From contig BFEA01000182.1 of assembly GCA_003427395.1 (NCBI GenBank), forward strand, positions 938,937-1,002,936: a stretch of 64,000 bases of DNA. Direction: 5' to 3'. Shown here piece by piece: positions 1 through 10,624 of this stretch. The DNA is from Chara braunii. Lineage: Eukaryota > Streptophyta > Charophyceae > Charales > Characeae. The notes under the pieces were generated by a model. That model saw nothing but the letters and a program-made list of their open reading frames with translations, was not told the DNA's origin and made no database searches. A program made the translations under genes and the position numbers. How positions within the stretch are numbered: position 1 is the stretch's first letter; every line of letters begins with the position of its first letter.

Positions 1-456
1 GCACCCCGGGGGGGGGTGTCGACATCAGAGTCGGGGGGTGAGAAGTTGGGCATAGCGGGCGGGGGGGGGAAGAGGCTCTGACATGGCAGAAGTCGGCCGG
101 CCACGTATCAATGATCCTTCCACAGATCACGGGCGGCAACCTTATGACGACTTCTCCTTCCTCTTCAATGATAAGGTTCAATGGACTTGTCACAACAGCT
201 CCAGCAGCAGGACGCCGAGGTGGTCGCCATTCAGACACTTCACCGGGCAGCAGCGGGTTGGCGAGTACGACTTGAAGCAGCAGCGGCTGGAGTAGCTCCG
301 GAGTGGAGAAAAGGTGCCAGCTTGGGTGGCGAATGTATCTGGTCGTCTTGATGGACCAGGTCCGGCTGCAAGAATGGACTTGGCAATAGCTATCCGTGAT
401 GGCGGGGTAGCAAGGGAGGGAGGGAGGGAGGGGGGGGAGCAGAGGTTCGAGAACCC
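1..456 (-). other. leader of a minus-strand LTR retrotransposon leaving the window
   Basis: This stretch lies just inside the primer-binding site at 457-468 when read on the minus strand, so it should be the untranslated leader and possibly the start of gag of an element continuing beyond the left edge. It holds runs of G (5-16, 59-69, 420-440) and no open frame resembling a known domain. The short frames crossing it look like chance frames. The assignment rests only on position next to the PBS. Confidence 0.45.
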
Positions 457-468
457 GCTCTGATACCA
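457..468 (-). promoter_or_regulatory. primer-binding site (initiator tRNA-Met type)
   Basis: On the minus strand this reads TGGTATCAGAGC, the reverse complement of the 3' end of plant initiator tRNA-Met and the usual PBS of plant LTR retrotransposons. It sits two bases inside a boundary where the plus strand begins TGTGACGCACG (position 470), the expected TG edge of an LTR. This fixes the element's orientation as minus, with the LTR to the right and the interior to the left. Confidence 0.8.
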
Positions 469-469
469 A

Positions 470-735
470 TGTGACGCACGTGCGTAAGGCACGTGTGGAG
501 ATGGTGAGAGAGAGAGAGAGAGAGAGGAGATGGACACACACGAGAAGCAGCCGCCGAGTGAAGGTCCAATCCGGCTCAATGAATGAATGAACCATTGAAT
601 GAATGAACCTCCCCCCCTGGGCCTAGGACGAAGTAATATACCGGCCTAGGTCCAGGTACGGGAAAACCTGGTACCGGACCAGGGTCAGGCCGACGGCCTG
701 AAACTGGTCCGGCCTCACTCTCGGGCCGTAGGGGT
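470..735 (-). repeat. partial LTR of the left-edge minus-strand element
   Basis: The segment begins TGTGACGCACGTG directly beside the PBS and contains a short (GA)n run near 508-523, a duplicated AATGAATGAATGAAC motif (577-610) and GC-rich short inverted segments around CCGGCCTAGG and CCGGTACC. The far edge is unclear: around 735-745 the minus strand turns into gag coding sequence of a different element, so the LTR is truncated or has joined another element. No second copy lies in the window. Confidence 0.55.
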
Positions 736-1770
736 ACCGCTACAACTTTCCTCAACCAAGTGTCGAGGTCTTCGCCCCTCTTATCCCCTATGAAGGGTTT
801 AGGAGCGGCGATGGCCGTCTTTGGTACCCACTGACTTTGTCCCGGTACCTGCACCAATCCGGGCTGTGGACCCTGTGGCACTGGCTGCTGCACTAGCTGC
901 TGTTGGGGTTGTGTACCCTGCGACTGTGCAGGATGCGAGACAGCAGGCTGCCCAGTTACGGCAACCTGACGGAGGTTGGGAATACACTGACTGTAAAGGA
1001 ACCTGCAAACTAGGACATGCCGAGAACCCGCCTGTCAAGGGCATACCCAGGGAAACGGGCTGGACCGGTGCTGGAGCTGTATATGGGGATACCCCAGTCA
1101 CCGGTAGGACAAAAGGAGGAGGTTGTGCAACGGGTCAGGCAATTGGCCCGGACGGCGATGGCGCAGCCTGCGCTCGTCCGACCAATACGGCCAGACTCTG
1201 CTGAATGTCCTGAAGGAGAGTCGTTTGGTGGTCCTGCATTTCAACTACATCTAGCAGGACAGACCGTATGGTCCTCACATCGTCACTCATGTGCGTCAGG
1301 TCCATCTCCTCTAACTCACTAACGTCCGCTTGCTTCCGCTGCATCCTGCCTCTTCTTCTAATCATTTTCTCCTTCTCTGCCTTAATCTCTCCTAACGCCT
1401 GTTGTAGCTGTGCCTCGCGAATCGCTGCTCGCTGTATGGCAACCTCCTCGGGGGTCAACACTATTGGTTGGCTTGCCATAACGCCAGTGGACTGACTCAC
1501 GGTCTGTGCGACCGTTGACCCCACAGATCCTGAACTACTAGCCTGAGAAGTTTGCTGCATGGCAGTGGCCATGGCTGCTGAAGTAGCGGCCTCGCTTGCG
1601 AATGCCCTGCTTTCGTCTGCGGCCCTAGCTCTTCTCTGCTGCTGCTGCCTCTCTCTTCGCTGGCGGAACAAGTATCTGTCGCCCTCTGGTCCTAATGCCA
1701 AATGGGCAATTGGGCGTCTGGCCGATCGCAAGATCCGGTCGTCCTCTCTAGTGTCCTCCCTGTTGCTCAT
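736..1770 (-). pseudogene. gag fragment of a Ty3/gypsy element (N-terminal half)
   Basis: The longest open piece (1135-1770, about 211 codons) begins with a charged, Arg/Gln-rich segment, then a Ser/Thr/Gln-rich linker, then a helical region rich in Glu, Lys and Arg. This order matches the gag N-termini at 33712 (element A) and 47823 (element D), which share the SPEDYEILQ/SVEDVEIRE-type helix and a basic R/K segment. After a stop at 1135 the frame resumes near 893 and reaches a PFIGDKRGEDLDTW motif, comparable to PFSGDKKKEEDSDT in element A. The fragment ends there, cut by the LTR at 470-735. No capsid core or zinc knuckle remains. It would have been the structural protein of the particle; here it is dead. 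Confidence 0.7.
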
Positions 1771-2600
1771 AGGCTACAACACTATACACAGCCTGCACTA
1801 GGACACTCAAGATGCCTACCGCAGCATAACGTACAGACCGACTTATAACTAATTAATCGGTGGCTGTGTCAGAGAGTATATACATTTGGGTTCAACAAGT
1901 TCAGATTCCTACAAATGATACTATTCTACTTTGATTAGTTCGCAAACAGAAAGCACAATGAACAGAATCAGTTCTAACTATGTTGTCTGTCAGATGTCAA
2001 TGGCAGTACATCTAACTAATCAAAATAAAAATAATCATCATTTGTTGGGTCTGTTTGCAGCATGGGATCTTACTCAAACTTATCACCTGGAATCTACCCC
2101 TTCCCCAATTCCCCTTGATTGTCACTTGACATCAGCGTCCCTGAGCAATCCGGTTTGGCGTGCGTGAGTAAAGGTGTGCACGCGGCCCACCCCTGTGCCC
2201 CGAGTAGCTGCTGAGCTGGCCAGCCCTGCACTGTGTTTATCCTCGCGTGCCCCGAGTAGCGCACACGGCCCACCCCTGTGCCCCGAGTAGCGCACAAGTG
2301 CCACAGCACTTCCACACTCTCATGCGAAGTCAGCATCTGTCCCAATGGGAGGCTGGCCAGTCCTTTATAATGTGGGACTGGTCTGGCGTGGCCTGCATTC
2401 AGCCTCAAGTGTGCCTGGGACTCCTGCCCAGTACCGATTTTTGCAAAGTGTGTGTCCCAGTATCTTTTCCCATGGTCTTCTGCTGCTTTGGGCCATCGGG
2501 CGTGTCTTTTGGACTCCCGGTCTGAATCAGGACTGACTCGTGGGATTATGACTGGACTGGGACTGCAGCCATTGACTTGTTGACGAACAGACACGACTTT
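1771..2600. other. no gene; probable leader or LTR remnant with short direct repeats
   Basis: 1771-2100 is AT-rich and lies upstream of the gag fragment on its strand, so it may be element leader, but I see no PBS. From 2170 to 2300 a GC-rich phrase, GCCCACCCCTGTGCCCCGAG followed by TAGC, recurs at 2185 and 2268 with a shortened form near 2250, in effect a degenerate tandem array. The overlapping minus-strand open frames (2094-2594) follow this repeat and show no domain. Confidence 0.4.
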
Positions 2601-4329
2601 TCATCGAAGAGACATGACCCTAACTCAGTCTTGAAAATTGTGTCCAATACCTGTTCGTCCAGGACCTGTTTCTGACCTTTCAAAATGACCTTTCACTTCA
2701 TTATGGATGCGACATTCACCTCGGGAACTTTGTCTTTTCAGTTGCTGCTCATGATATTAAGTTCTGGCCGACAGGTTGGGGCATCCATTTGGGGTCTGAT
2801 TTGTGAAGGCCCTTTTATATTGTCACATATGTATCATTAAAAAGACCGCACTTTGTACACTGAAATATTTATTTTGCCTGTTGCTGTGCAGCTCTTACTT
2901 CTCTTTCGTTCCTTTTGGTCGGTACAAGCAACCAGTCAGTGAGCGGACAACACAGGGAAAAAGGGACAATAAAAACAAAGTGTGTGACAGTTTGGTTCGC
3001 TGGACATGCATGCCACTTTGCTAAATACTGCGCCAAATAGACAGATTGACGACAAATAGGTGAACTCGGTATGATGTGAGGCGGACAGAGAACATACAGA
3101 GCAACGTTTTGCAAAGACAGGAATAGGGATTGTTTTACGGAGACGAAAATCGTTGTGTATACTGTACACTGACCTTCCTTATTTTTCGCTGTTCCTGCAC
3201 CTGGTCCTGCATTCTGACGTTGGGAACCTTGTCTGCTCCGATGCCTCCCTTATCGCTCTTCAGATGTGCACTAACGGGCGCCAATCTACCCTGCAAGAGA
3301 GCCAGTGTGATTGCTGCTGTCATCAGCTTGTGTATTCAGATACAGAAAGCTTCCACAGACCAAACGTTGTCATATGCCCCATTTTTATCAGATGCTTCAC
3401 ATGTGCAATCTGGGGGATTCCGTCCCAAAAGGGGAGGACAGAAGTGTTCAGCTCCTCTCGCGCGTTGCAGCAGGATAACTACATTGACAACTGCGGGGAT
3501 GTCAGTCCATACATGAGTGTCATAGATGCTAATCATGCTTGCAGTCTGCAGACCCTGCACAGATGTGATGCCAGTTCCTCTTCCAACGTTTGCGACGGAC
3601 TTCCTTGTCAGATGTGCTCAGCAAAGGCCCATAACTGCACCAGTATGGTCCCTGAATTGTGGAACAGGGGCATAGCTAACAATAAACAGTGTTACCAGTT
3701 CAATACTGTCTGACTCTGTAATGCTAGGAGCTACCGCCAAGCCAAAGAAGGCAAAGAGCAGTTTCACTTACAAGCTACCGCCTTTCCCCGAAGACAACAC
3801 ATCCTTGTAGTGAATGTACACAAGCTAATTTTCCGGTCCGGTACAGTCATAATGAGGTACGCGTTATGTTCAGGGTAAGACGGTAGCTTCATGGTACACA
3901 CCCAGAACAGTCCATGGTTAGAAGCGAAGGAGTTAAGCCACCAGTACATCTGGGGATGCTGGCGCCGCAGTGCACGCCAAACTTTGCCGAATCGCAAGCG
4001 GCACTCTTTTTTCTTTCTTGTTTGGTGCCGCCAGTCACTGTGGTCCCGTAGCCCCGAGCCTCCGAAATTTGAGTAGGGGAGGAAGAAATCTTGCCTGGAT
4101 GGGGCCGTGTACCGGCGGTTTTAGAACAAGCCACTATTGCCAGCATCCTTCATCTGGATGCTACGTCAGTGCACGAGGAGGCAACACGTTCAAACGGCCT
4201 GCCTTCATCCAGGCAGTTCAATACTCACGTCAGGGGAAATGCTCTGGTTCAACAACCTAGGCTCCGTGGCAGTGGTGGTGGTTTGAACCAACATGAACAC
4301 AAGCAACGACAATGATGAAGAATAATGTC
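2601..4329. other. unrecognised, possibly single-copy DNA
   Basis: About 1.7 kb of mixed-composition sequence without similarity to any other part of the window and without a recognisable element boundary. The only frame of note is 3153-3713 (listed separately). AATAAA-like sequences occur near 3681 (CAATAAACAG). If a host transcript exists in the left third of the window, this is a likely place for it, but nothing here proves one. Confidence 0.4.
3153..3713 (+). CDS. hypothetical cysteine-rich ORF, 186 codons
   Basis: This is the longest open frame outside the mobile elements on the left side. It lacks an ATG at its very start, so a real protein would begin internally or this would be an exon. 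It contains about a dozen cysteines, including a CDCCC-like cluster near residue 52 and a run of spaced cysteines in the last third (residues 140-165). No family is recognised. The frame closes at a TGA at 3711, about 30 bases after a CAATAAACAG sequence. Cysteine spacing does not match a zinc knuckle. It may be chance; amino-acid composition alone does not settle it. Confidence 0.2.
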   Translation: MCILYTDLPYFSLFLHLVLHSDVGNLVCSDASLIALQMCTNGRQSTLQESQCDCCCHQLVYSDTESFHRPNVVICPIFIRCFTCAIWGIPSQKGRTEVFSSSRALQQDNYIDNCGDVSPYMSVIDANHACSLQTLHRCDASSSSNVCDGLPCQMCSAKAHNCTSMVPELWNRGIANNKQCYQFNTV

Positions 4330-4660
4330 GCATACCGTAAAGGTGCAGACCAGAACAGGAACCGACCTCTCTCACATAGTACAAGATAGCGCAGCGGAAG
4401 GCTAATATACCAATGATCCGAACAATCAATGTTGAAATGAAGACCAAACAAACATCATAATCATTCCATGGTGTGGGCGCTCACACAGGAAGAAGGCACC
4501 AGTCCCCAACCATACACAGACGAAGGTTAGACGACGAAGAGGGGAAGATGGGAATGTCGTCAACACCAAGTCTTCGGTACAGGTCCCAAATAATCCCTCG
4601 TCCAATGTCTCAAACCCAATGTCGAGTCTGAATCCAAATGCCGTCAAGTCCCAAAGTCAC

Positions 4661-4663
<3 letters not shown>

Positions 4664-4739
<76 letters not shown>
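4664..4739. repeat. (CT)n microsatellite
   Basis: An uninterrupted CT dinucleotide run of about 76 bases inside R2. The other R2 copy has only a short imperfect CT stretch at the same place (about 62392-62409), so the tract expanded in this copy. Confidence 0.95.
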
Positions 4740-4742
<3 letters not shown>

Positions 4743-5184
4743 GTCTGCAGATACTGAGAAGTTCGGTCGCGCATCGAAGACGAAGCTGGAGCACAGGTAA
4801 GTCTCCCTGGCCTCCGCCAACCATCTCTCTCTCTCCAACGCTACTCTAGCTCCAAATAGCGCCCAGCACTGAAGACTACTGCTAACGCTACTACTACTAC
4901 TGCAGCGCTCCTCCAGAGTGCTGCTGCCGAATCCTGAAGACTGCCTCCTGCCTCCTGCACGTGAAGTGCCTGGGAAGTCCCTATGAACTACCTCGTGACT
5001 CCCTGCAGCCTGTAGGGTGGGCCAGTCTTATATAGTGCTGGCCTGTCCAGGAGGCTGCTCTTGCCAATGCCAAAACGTGCCAGACCCTGGCGTTGAAGTT
5101 CAAACAAAGGTTGTCTTGAAAACCGGCCAAAAATGGCCTGTGCTAAAACCCTGGTCTGGTGCCTAAGTTTCAGGGCAGGTCGAC

Positions 5185-5400
5185 TTTATGAGGGCCTGAA
5201 AATGGCCCTCGTTTTCAGGCTTTTAGACTGAAATGACACAGGGCCTGTAGGCCCTCGTTTTCATGCTTTTAGGCTGAAACGACACAGGGCCTGTAGGCCC
5301 TCGTTTTCAGGCTTTTAGGCTGAAACGACACAGGGCCTGTAGGCCCTTGTTTTCAGGCTTTTAGGCTGAAACGACACAGGGCCTGTAGGGCCCTGAATTT
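5185..5400. repeat. 46-bp tandem array with palindromic core
   Basis: GACACAGGGCCTGTAGGCCC recurs at 5235, 5281, 5327 and 5373, an exact spacing of 46 bases. Each unit has a self-complementary core (GGGCCTGTAGGCCC) and a second inverted pair, CAGGC/GCCTG-like, around the T-rich part, so each unit could fold into a small hairpin. Outer units are degenerate. The homologous copy at about 63040-63330 has units of 46-48 bases with a diverged sequence. Confidence 0.9.
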
Positions 5401-5445
5401 CTGTCTGGTCGGGCCTTGCAGGCCCGTGTGGCTGCGCAGTATGTC

Positions 5446-6136
5446 ACAATAACCTTGATTGTACAAAAGCAAACGACAACCAAAATTCTGACTCGTCACT
5501 GACAAAAGCTGCCATTCTTGTATTCTCATTGCGAAACTGTCGCTGGATGGTGATTAAGTGGCACTGTTCACGGACAACCCGCTCAGCATGTCATCATCAC
5601 CAGTCTCACTTCCAGTGATCCACACATCCATCGTTCCTGAACGTGGTCAATACAAATCTTTGCAGCTTCAGGAAGCTGTAAATCACAACTCCGTCCACAA
5701 CCTTGGTATTTTGAATTTCCTCATCTCAGTGCGAAATTATCAGCTGCTTCTCAAGCCCGTGGGCCTTGACAAGTTGTCACCGAATGTTGTCTTTCGCCTT
5801 CTCCTTGCTACTGGACTTGTTCACACACCCACAGCCTGTATGTTTGCAGCAACTCTTGTCTAAAGGGGCAATACATCAGGGATAAGTTTTGACTTCCTCG
5901 TACTTGCCTATTACTTGCCTGGGACCTTCCTGTACCTGCCTGTACGTGCTGATACCTTCCCGGTACCTGTCTGGAGGCTGGCACACATAGAACCATTGAT
6001 CCATAGTTTGAGGGTTTGATTTCTGACGAATTTGACAGTCGTAGATGGGGCATGAGTGCAAAGTGCTTCTGAGCATAGATAGCCTGCCAGCCACTTACCA
6101 AAGTTGCCAGAGAATCCGATAATGGTACAAAATAGT
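5446..6136. other. no recognised gene
   Basis: Unrecognised sequence between R2 and the family-B LTR. The frame 5558-5863 (101 codons) has no domain. Near 5900-5960 there are three imperfect copies of a CTTGCCT/GTACCTG-type phrase. Nothing else stands out. Confidence 0.35.
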
Positions 6137-7349
6137 TGTTACGACCCTGGCCAATTACAAAGTGCAAAATCACGAAAAAGTACAATGCCGTCCAATTGCA
6201 AAACGAAATGAATGAACTTGAGAGGAGAGAGAGGGAAAGAAGAAGAAAACGAGAGAAAGAAGAAGATATACACCAGCAAAAGACCAATGATAATTCCCCC
6301 TTCTACTTGCCAACCGAACTCCTTTTCCACTCCCCTCTTATTCAAACAATAAATAATAATAATAAGGATGAATGGCAGAACCAGACTCAATGTCTGAATC
6401 CCTCTTCTACTGCCAGCACAACAAGAGGTCCACCATAGCCATGGCCGCCCTCTTCTCTCTCTTCCTCCAGGCTGAGGCTATGGCGGACTACTAAGGGCCT
6501 TGCCCTGACATGCAAAAGACCACGCAAAGCAGTTGTGGCCTCTTCCACTCAGGCCGCCATGGCTGACTCTGCCTCAGAGCTGCTTGATGCAGCTCTACCC
6601 CAACGGCGGCTTTCCAGATGCAGCGCCCACCAAGGTGATCAAGATGACATCCACCATAGCCAGGTAAGTACCCCTGGCGCTCCCCTCTCTTAGTCCCCTT
6701 CTTTCTCCTCCTCCTACCCGAGCTCCTCCACCATAGCCAAGGTGGAGAGCTGGGCACCCTTCTTCCCACCAGCACTCCAGCAGCGTGACGCCAAACTTGC
6801 ACGCAGCAAAATGAGGCTGAGCATCTCGCTCAGCCTGGAGATATAGCGGCCAACCTCGGCCTCCAAGCAACCGGCACCTCCTTCCTTTCGGAGGGAGTAC
6901 CTGCCTAGACCTAGCCTACCGCTGCTGGGCCTCTAAAAATGTCAACCTTTTGTCTTCTGCTCGGCCTCCAGTTCCTGACACATCTACTGCATTTTTAAGT
7001 GGTACCGGCTTACCTTCTACTCGAGTGCCCCCGGCCTACAGCAGAACTACTCGAATGTGCCCTAAGCTACCCCCTTCGACCAGTCGAGTGTTTTTCCCCG
7101 CAGCAACCCCAAAGTCGCGGCCACATAAGTACCGGCCCTGCGGGGCCTTCCAAGCAAACTAGTGCCCTGGCGGGCCACACGCACACTCAAGCTGACAAGT
7201 ACTCAGACAGGCACACAGACCAGCAAGCATGCACACACACAGACTTAGAAAACTCAGCAAAAAGCGGGAATCTCAGCAAGGCACTCATTCCAGCAGCAAA
7301 CCTCAGAAATCAGCTCTGTTCTCAGTCTGTGTTTTGGCAGGTCCTTACA
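6137..7349 (-). repeat. family-B LTR (copy B1), 1.2 kb
   Basis: The segment starts TGTTACGACCCTGGCC and ends GGTCCTTACA, so it has TG...CA ends. The same start is found at 30936 and 63720, where a PBS precedes it, showing that family-B elements run on the minus strand here. The second half (from about 6428) is homologous to 44653-45563. Landmarks are a GA-rich stretch (6220-6260), AACAATAAATAATAATAATAA, an antisense CAGGTAAGT (6661) followed by a CT-rich tract, and CA-rich sequence before the end. It is the left, therefore 3', LTR relative to the pol remnant on its right. Confidence 0.75.
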
Positions 7350-8825
7350 CCGGTGGAAGAGTGAATGGAGTTGTTGTACAACCCCTTCACCGCATACATC
7401 TCTTCATCCCACATTTCCTGGTCTAGGATAATTAAAGCGCGGAGAAGTTGTAGCACAGTCTGGTTAATCTCCTCTGCCAAACCGTTGGCTTTGGGTTGTC
7501 GACAAGATCTCATCTTCAGTTTAATACCATGGAGAAGTGAAGTCCTTCCAATCGGTACTTATGAACCAGGGGTCCTGATCACTCACAAGGGTTTTCAGAG
7601 TCCCATGCTGCATAATGTACTTCTAATGAAATTCACGAATCACATGTTCAGTTGCGGCGTGAGGTGGCAATGGAAGCAGATTCAAAAACTTGGAAAAATG
7701 GTCAACAATCACCATCACTTGCGAATATCCATTATTACTCAACTTACCCATATCCGTGAAGTCAATAAAAACAGACTCTCCACGACCGTCAGGAATGGGA
7801 AGAGGTTTCAGCAGCCCCATGGGTTTTTGCCTCAATGGTTTGATTCGTTGACGGACTTGACACTCAACCACAAACTTGTGGGGAGATACTTTTGCACCAC
7901 GCCAATTAAACTATTGCAATAGACTTTCGTATGTCTTTGCAAAACCGAAGTATCCACTCCGGCCATGAGCCAAGTCCAAGAAGTGAGTGCAGAGAGGCTC
8001 ATGGTTGGGTATACACAAACGGTCATTCTTTCCGTAGCATCGGAAAACCACACCCTCACACTCGTGGAAATCAGGCTACTTCCAGTGGTCCAGTGCCTCA
8101 TGTTGAGCATAAAGCTCACGCATGTAGGTGGAAGTAGCTACCTTTTCTCTGGGCAGGTGTTTGCTGTAGTATTCGAGAGGATGCAAGCCATCACCACCAT
8201 CTTGTTGCAGCACTGTGCCAATCCCATATTGGCTCACATCTGTAGTGACTACAAATATGAGTTTGGGATTTGCGATGCGGAGCATAGGATGATTCACCAA
8301 AGCCTCGTTCAAGGTTTGAAAGGCAGTCTCACATACCTCATCCCATGCATGGGATACATTCTTACTTGTTAGTCTCAACATAGGGCACCAAAGCAAGGTT
8401 TGAAAGGTAGTCTGACATACCTCATCCCATGCATGGGATACATTCTTACTTGTTAGTCTAAACATAGGGTGGGCAATGATAGAGAATCGGGGCACAAACA
8501 TTCGATAGTATGATGCAACACCAAAACAGGAATGCAGTTCGCTGACGTTCATCAGTAAGACCAACAAAGGAATGCAGTTCGCGGACATTCACCGGTTGAA
8601 GTCAATTGCAAATGACCTCAACCTTGGTTGCCTCGCGCTGAAGGCCTGCAGCAAACAACCGGTGCCCAAGGTAGATGTCGCTGTCCCTCCGAAACTCAAA
8701 TTTCTCCAAGTTGAGATGGAGCTGTATTTTCTTGAGAATATTCAACACTTCTTCACGATGTCTCATATGTCCAGCCATTGATTTGTTGAAGATCAATATG
8801 TCATCTAGGTAGACAACAACAAACC
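7350..8825 (-). pseudogene. truncated Ty3/gypsy pol (RT end, RNase H, integrase core)
   Basis: On the minus strand the remnant opens in the RT palm with VVVYLDDILIF (YLDD catalytic motif at 8800-8811), continues through the RT thumb (8602-8796), an RNase H with a TTDVSQYGIGTVLQ motif (expected TTDAS; 8076-8588), then integrase with SVFIDFTDMG, a VIVDHFSKF strand (7623-7871) and a KANGLAEEINQT segment carrying the catalytic Glu (7322-7513). Fingers and palm upstream of YLDD are missing, several frameshifts separate the pieces, and the integrase runs straight into the LTR edge at 7349/7350 with no C-terminal domain and no polypurine tract. Two local duplications (84 bp and 40 bp) further break the RNase H. 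It cannot make an active enzyme. Confidence 0.85.
8311..8478 (-). repeat. 84-bp in-frame tandem duplication in RNase H
   Basis: AAGGTTTGAAAGG starts at 8311 and again at 8395; the two 84-base units (28 codons) are nearly identical and each encodes the peptide SKNVSHAWDEVC. The copy number is two and the frame is kept. A second duplication of 40 bases (8529-8568 with 8569-8608, marked by GGAATGCAGTTCGC) follows and shifts the frame. Confidence 0.9.
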
Positions 8826-9253
8826 AATTCTAGTTTGTTTCTCAAGGGGTACGCTCTCCCTTTCACTCAAACGAAGGCTCCGCTTCCCAGTTTGTGTCCA
8901 CTCAAGTCGATCACTTCCGCTCTCTTCCTTCTCTCTCTCCCTCCTCTCTCTCTTCCTTTTGTTTACGAATCTCCAAGGGCATCAAAAGTGAACTCGATGA
9001 AAGAAACAAATTGAAAGCACAAAGAAAGATACGGCTTCCCTCAAGTAGGCGAGCTTGAGGGAAGTGGCCCTTTGCATCAATCGACTGCAAGTTGCTACTT
9101 TGGTCTTCAACATCGACGGGGGATCCGGCGTTGTGCTTTGGTTTTGGACTCCGACCTTCCTCGTAGATAGGACACTAGTGTAGGGGTAGCGGTAAAGGGT
9201 TCGGGAGGACCATATGAGAGCAGGGTGAGTTATACTTCATCTCGAAGCTCAGG
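8826..9253. other. no gene; CT-rich and GA-rich tracts
   Basis: CT-rich DNA from 8920 to 8960 is followed by A-rich sequence and a short inverted pair, CTTCCCTCAAG (9040) with CTTGAGGGAAG (9053), that could form a hairpin with a 3-base loop. The hairpin arms resemble the leader start of family-B elements (CTTGAGGGAAGCC near 30634). No coding signal. Confidence 0.4.
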
Positions 9254-9945
9254 CCACTCAAGTAAGTGTCTTGCACCTACAGGATGCCCATGTGTGTGTG
9301 TGCATGGTAATCTTTCCTGTTGGGGTAATTATGGGTTTTTGTCCTACTTATCTATGGTCTTGACTATGTGCATGAGTGTGCAAACTGCTTTCTCACCAGA
9401 TGAGTGGATGGATGAAGTATCTTGAATTGAGCGTCATATTTGTCTATATAGTGCTTTGTATTTTCATTGTTGAACGACTGTAGTTAGTGGGCTCTCTGAA
9501 GTTAAAATTTGTGCAGTTAGTAGGTTCTCTCTGAAGATAAAATTCGTTTTTCAGTACAACAGAGGTGGAGAGTAGGTCCAAGCGGGACCTTTTCTGGTTG
9601 GGACTCGATCATGGCCAACATGGGACCTATTGGGACCCAATGGGACCGGGCCCAAACAAGGAGGGGCCCTTAGACTCAAATTTGTTGGTGTCAAGCGCAA
9701 TCTCTTTCTGGATGGGAATTCAAAGACTTATTCTTTGGTTAGAAAACTTGTTGTTGAGGGGATCTTGGCTGAGAAGTTTTGCACACTTTACTGCATGGTT
9801 TGTGGCTTGGCTTGCACCTTATACACCACACAATTATCCATTGTCGCATATCGTTACTCGATGTCTGAATTTGTTGCATGTCCACGGATGATCAAATTGG
9901 GCTTGAGGGGATTTCATACTAGGTTTGATCAGGCTGAGACGTTGC
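9254..9945 (+). repeat. dispersed repeat R1, copy 1
   Basis: Homologous, in the reverse orientation, to about 29960-30622 and 60140-60787. Conserved landmarks in order are AAGTAAGTGTC, a TGTGTGTGCATGG phrase, GAGTGGATGGATGAA, a partial internal duplication GTTAGT(G/A)GG(C/T)TCTCT (9484 and 9518), GGTCCAAGCGGGACC, GGGACCTATTGGGACCC, and GAGGGGATC(T/C)(T/C)GG. The frame at 9565-9891 yields a peptide similar to one in the second copy, but conservation looks uniform across codon positions, so I treat the unit as non-coding repeat DNA. Confidence 0.7.
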
Positions 9946-10624
9946 ATCAGGCCCTCCTTGTTTGGGCCCGGTGTCGCGCCCCCACTACTTCCAGGGCTAG
10001 GTTAGATGTCCCTCCCCGGGCCGAGTGCAGTGGGTTGGTGGGCTGGCAGGCTGTCACGCAGGACTCTTGGTAAATTTTAAGGTAATTACAAGACGGGAGG
10101 CCAGCGCAGCTTTGCCTGCGTGATAAAGTTGTTTTAAATATTGTTGTAGGTTAGGTTGACATTTGAGCACACGACAGTGAATAGTTACTAATGGCAAAAA
10201 AGGTCAAGCAGGTAAGGTATAGGCAAAAGGTTGCATACAGTGGTATGAGCATGATGGGTGACGAGAAGTGAGAGGTCCAAATCGCAATGCAGTTTAAATT
10301 TCCATGACAATACAGTGTATGAATTGTGCAGTAGCAACACCATCGTGATCGAAGAATGGATTGAGTTCTTTCAGTGCATATATAGTCTTTTTTTTTTTTT
10401 TGAACAAAAAGAGGACCTTATGGTCCTGGCTCCTTTCCATTCTGGGGAGCATCAGTCCGGTTCCTATGCCACCGGCAAGTCAGAATAAGAACCACCCACG
10501 CTTCCTTCCATCTGGTTGAAGTACCCCTGAGCAGCATTGATTGCTCCACCTTGGTGGAGGATTGACTGCCAGCTTGCCATGCCTCACTCTTTCCTCTCAG
10601 ACCTGATAACAAGACCCATGCCAC
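9946..10624. other. no gene; T-run at 10388-10401
   Basis: Unrecognised DNA. A 14-base T run at 10388 on the plus strand could be the A-tail of a minus-strand retroposed sequence, but no target duplication was recognised around it. Confidence 0.3.

Larger units (their letters stand above)
4330..5445 (+). repeat. dispersed repeat R2, copy 1
   Basis: This segment is homologous in the same order to 62060-63362. Shared landmarks are CACATAGT(A/G)CAAGATAGCG, the TCGTCAACACCAAGTCTT phrase, a CT-rich stretch, TCGTAGTCTGCAGAT, a CAGGTAAGT motif (4793), a TATATAG box at 5029-5035 (TATATAA in the other copy), and a terminal tandem array with palindromic cores. It may be an LTR of a family not otherwise represented, since it has a TATA-like box and similar length, but no flanking PBS or paired copy was found. 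The plus orientation is chosen from the TATA-like box. Confidence 0.65.

Noticed and set aside
441-475. GGTTCGAGAACC next to GCTCTGATACCA as the T-arm and 3' end of a tRNA
   Set aside because: No D-arm, anticodon arm or acceptor pairing precedes it; the sequence is explained as a PBS, which copies the tRNA 3' end.
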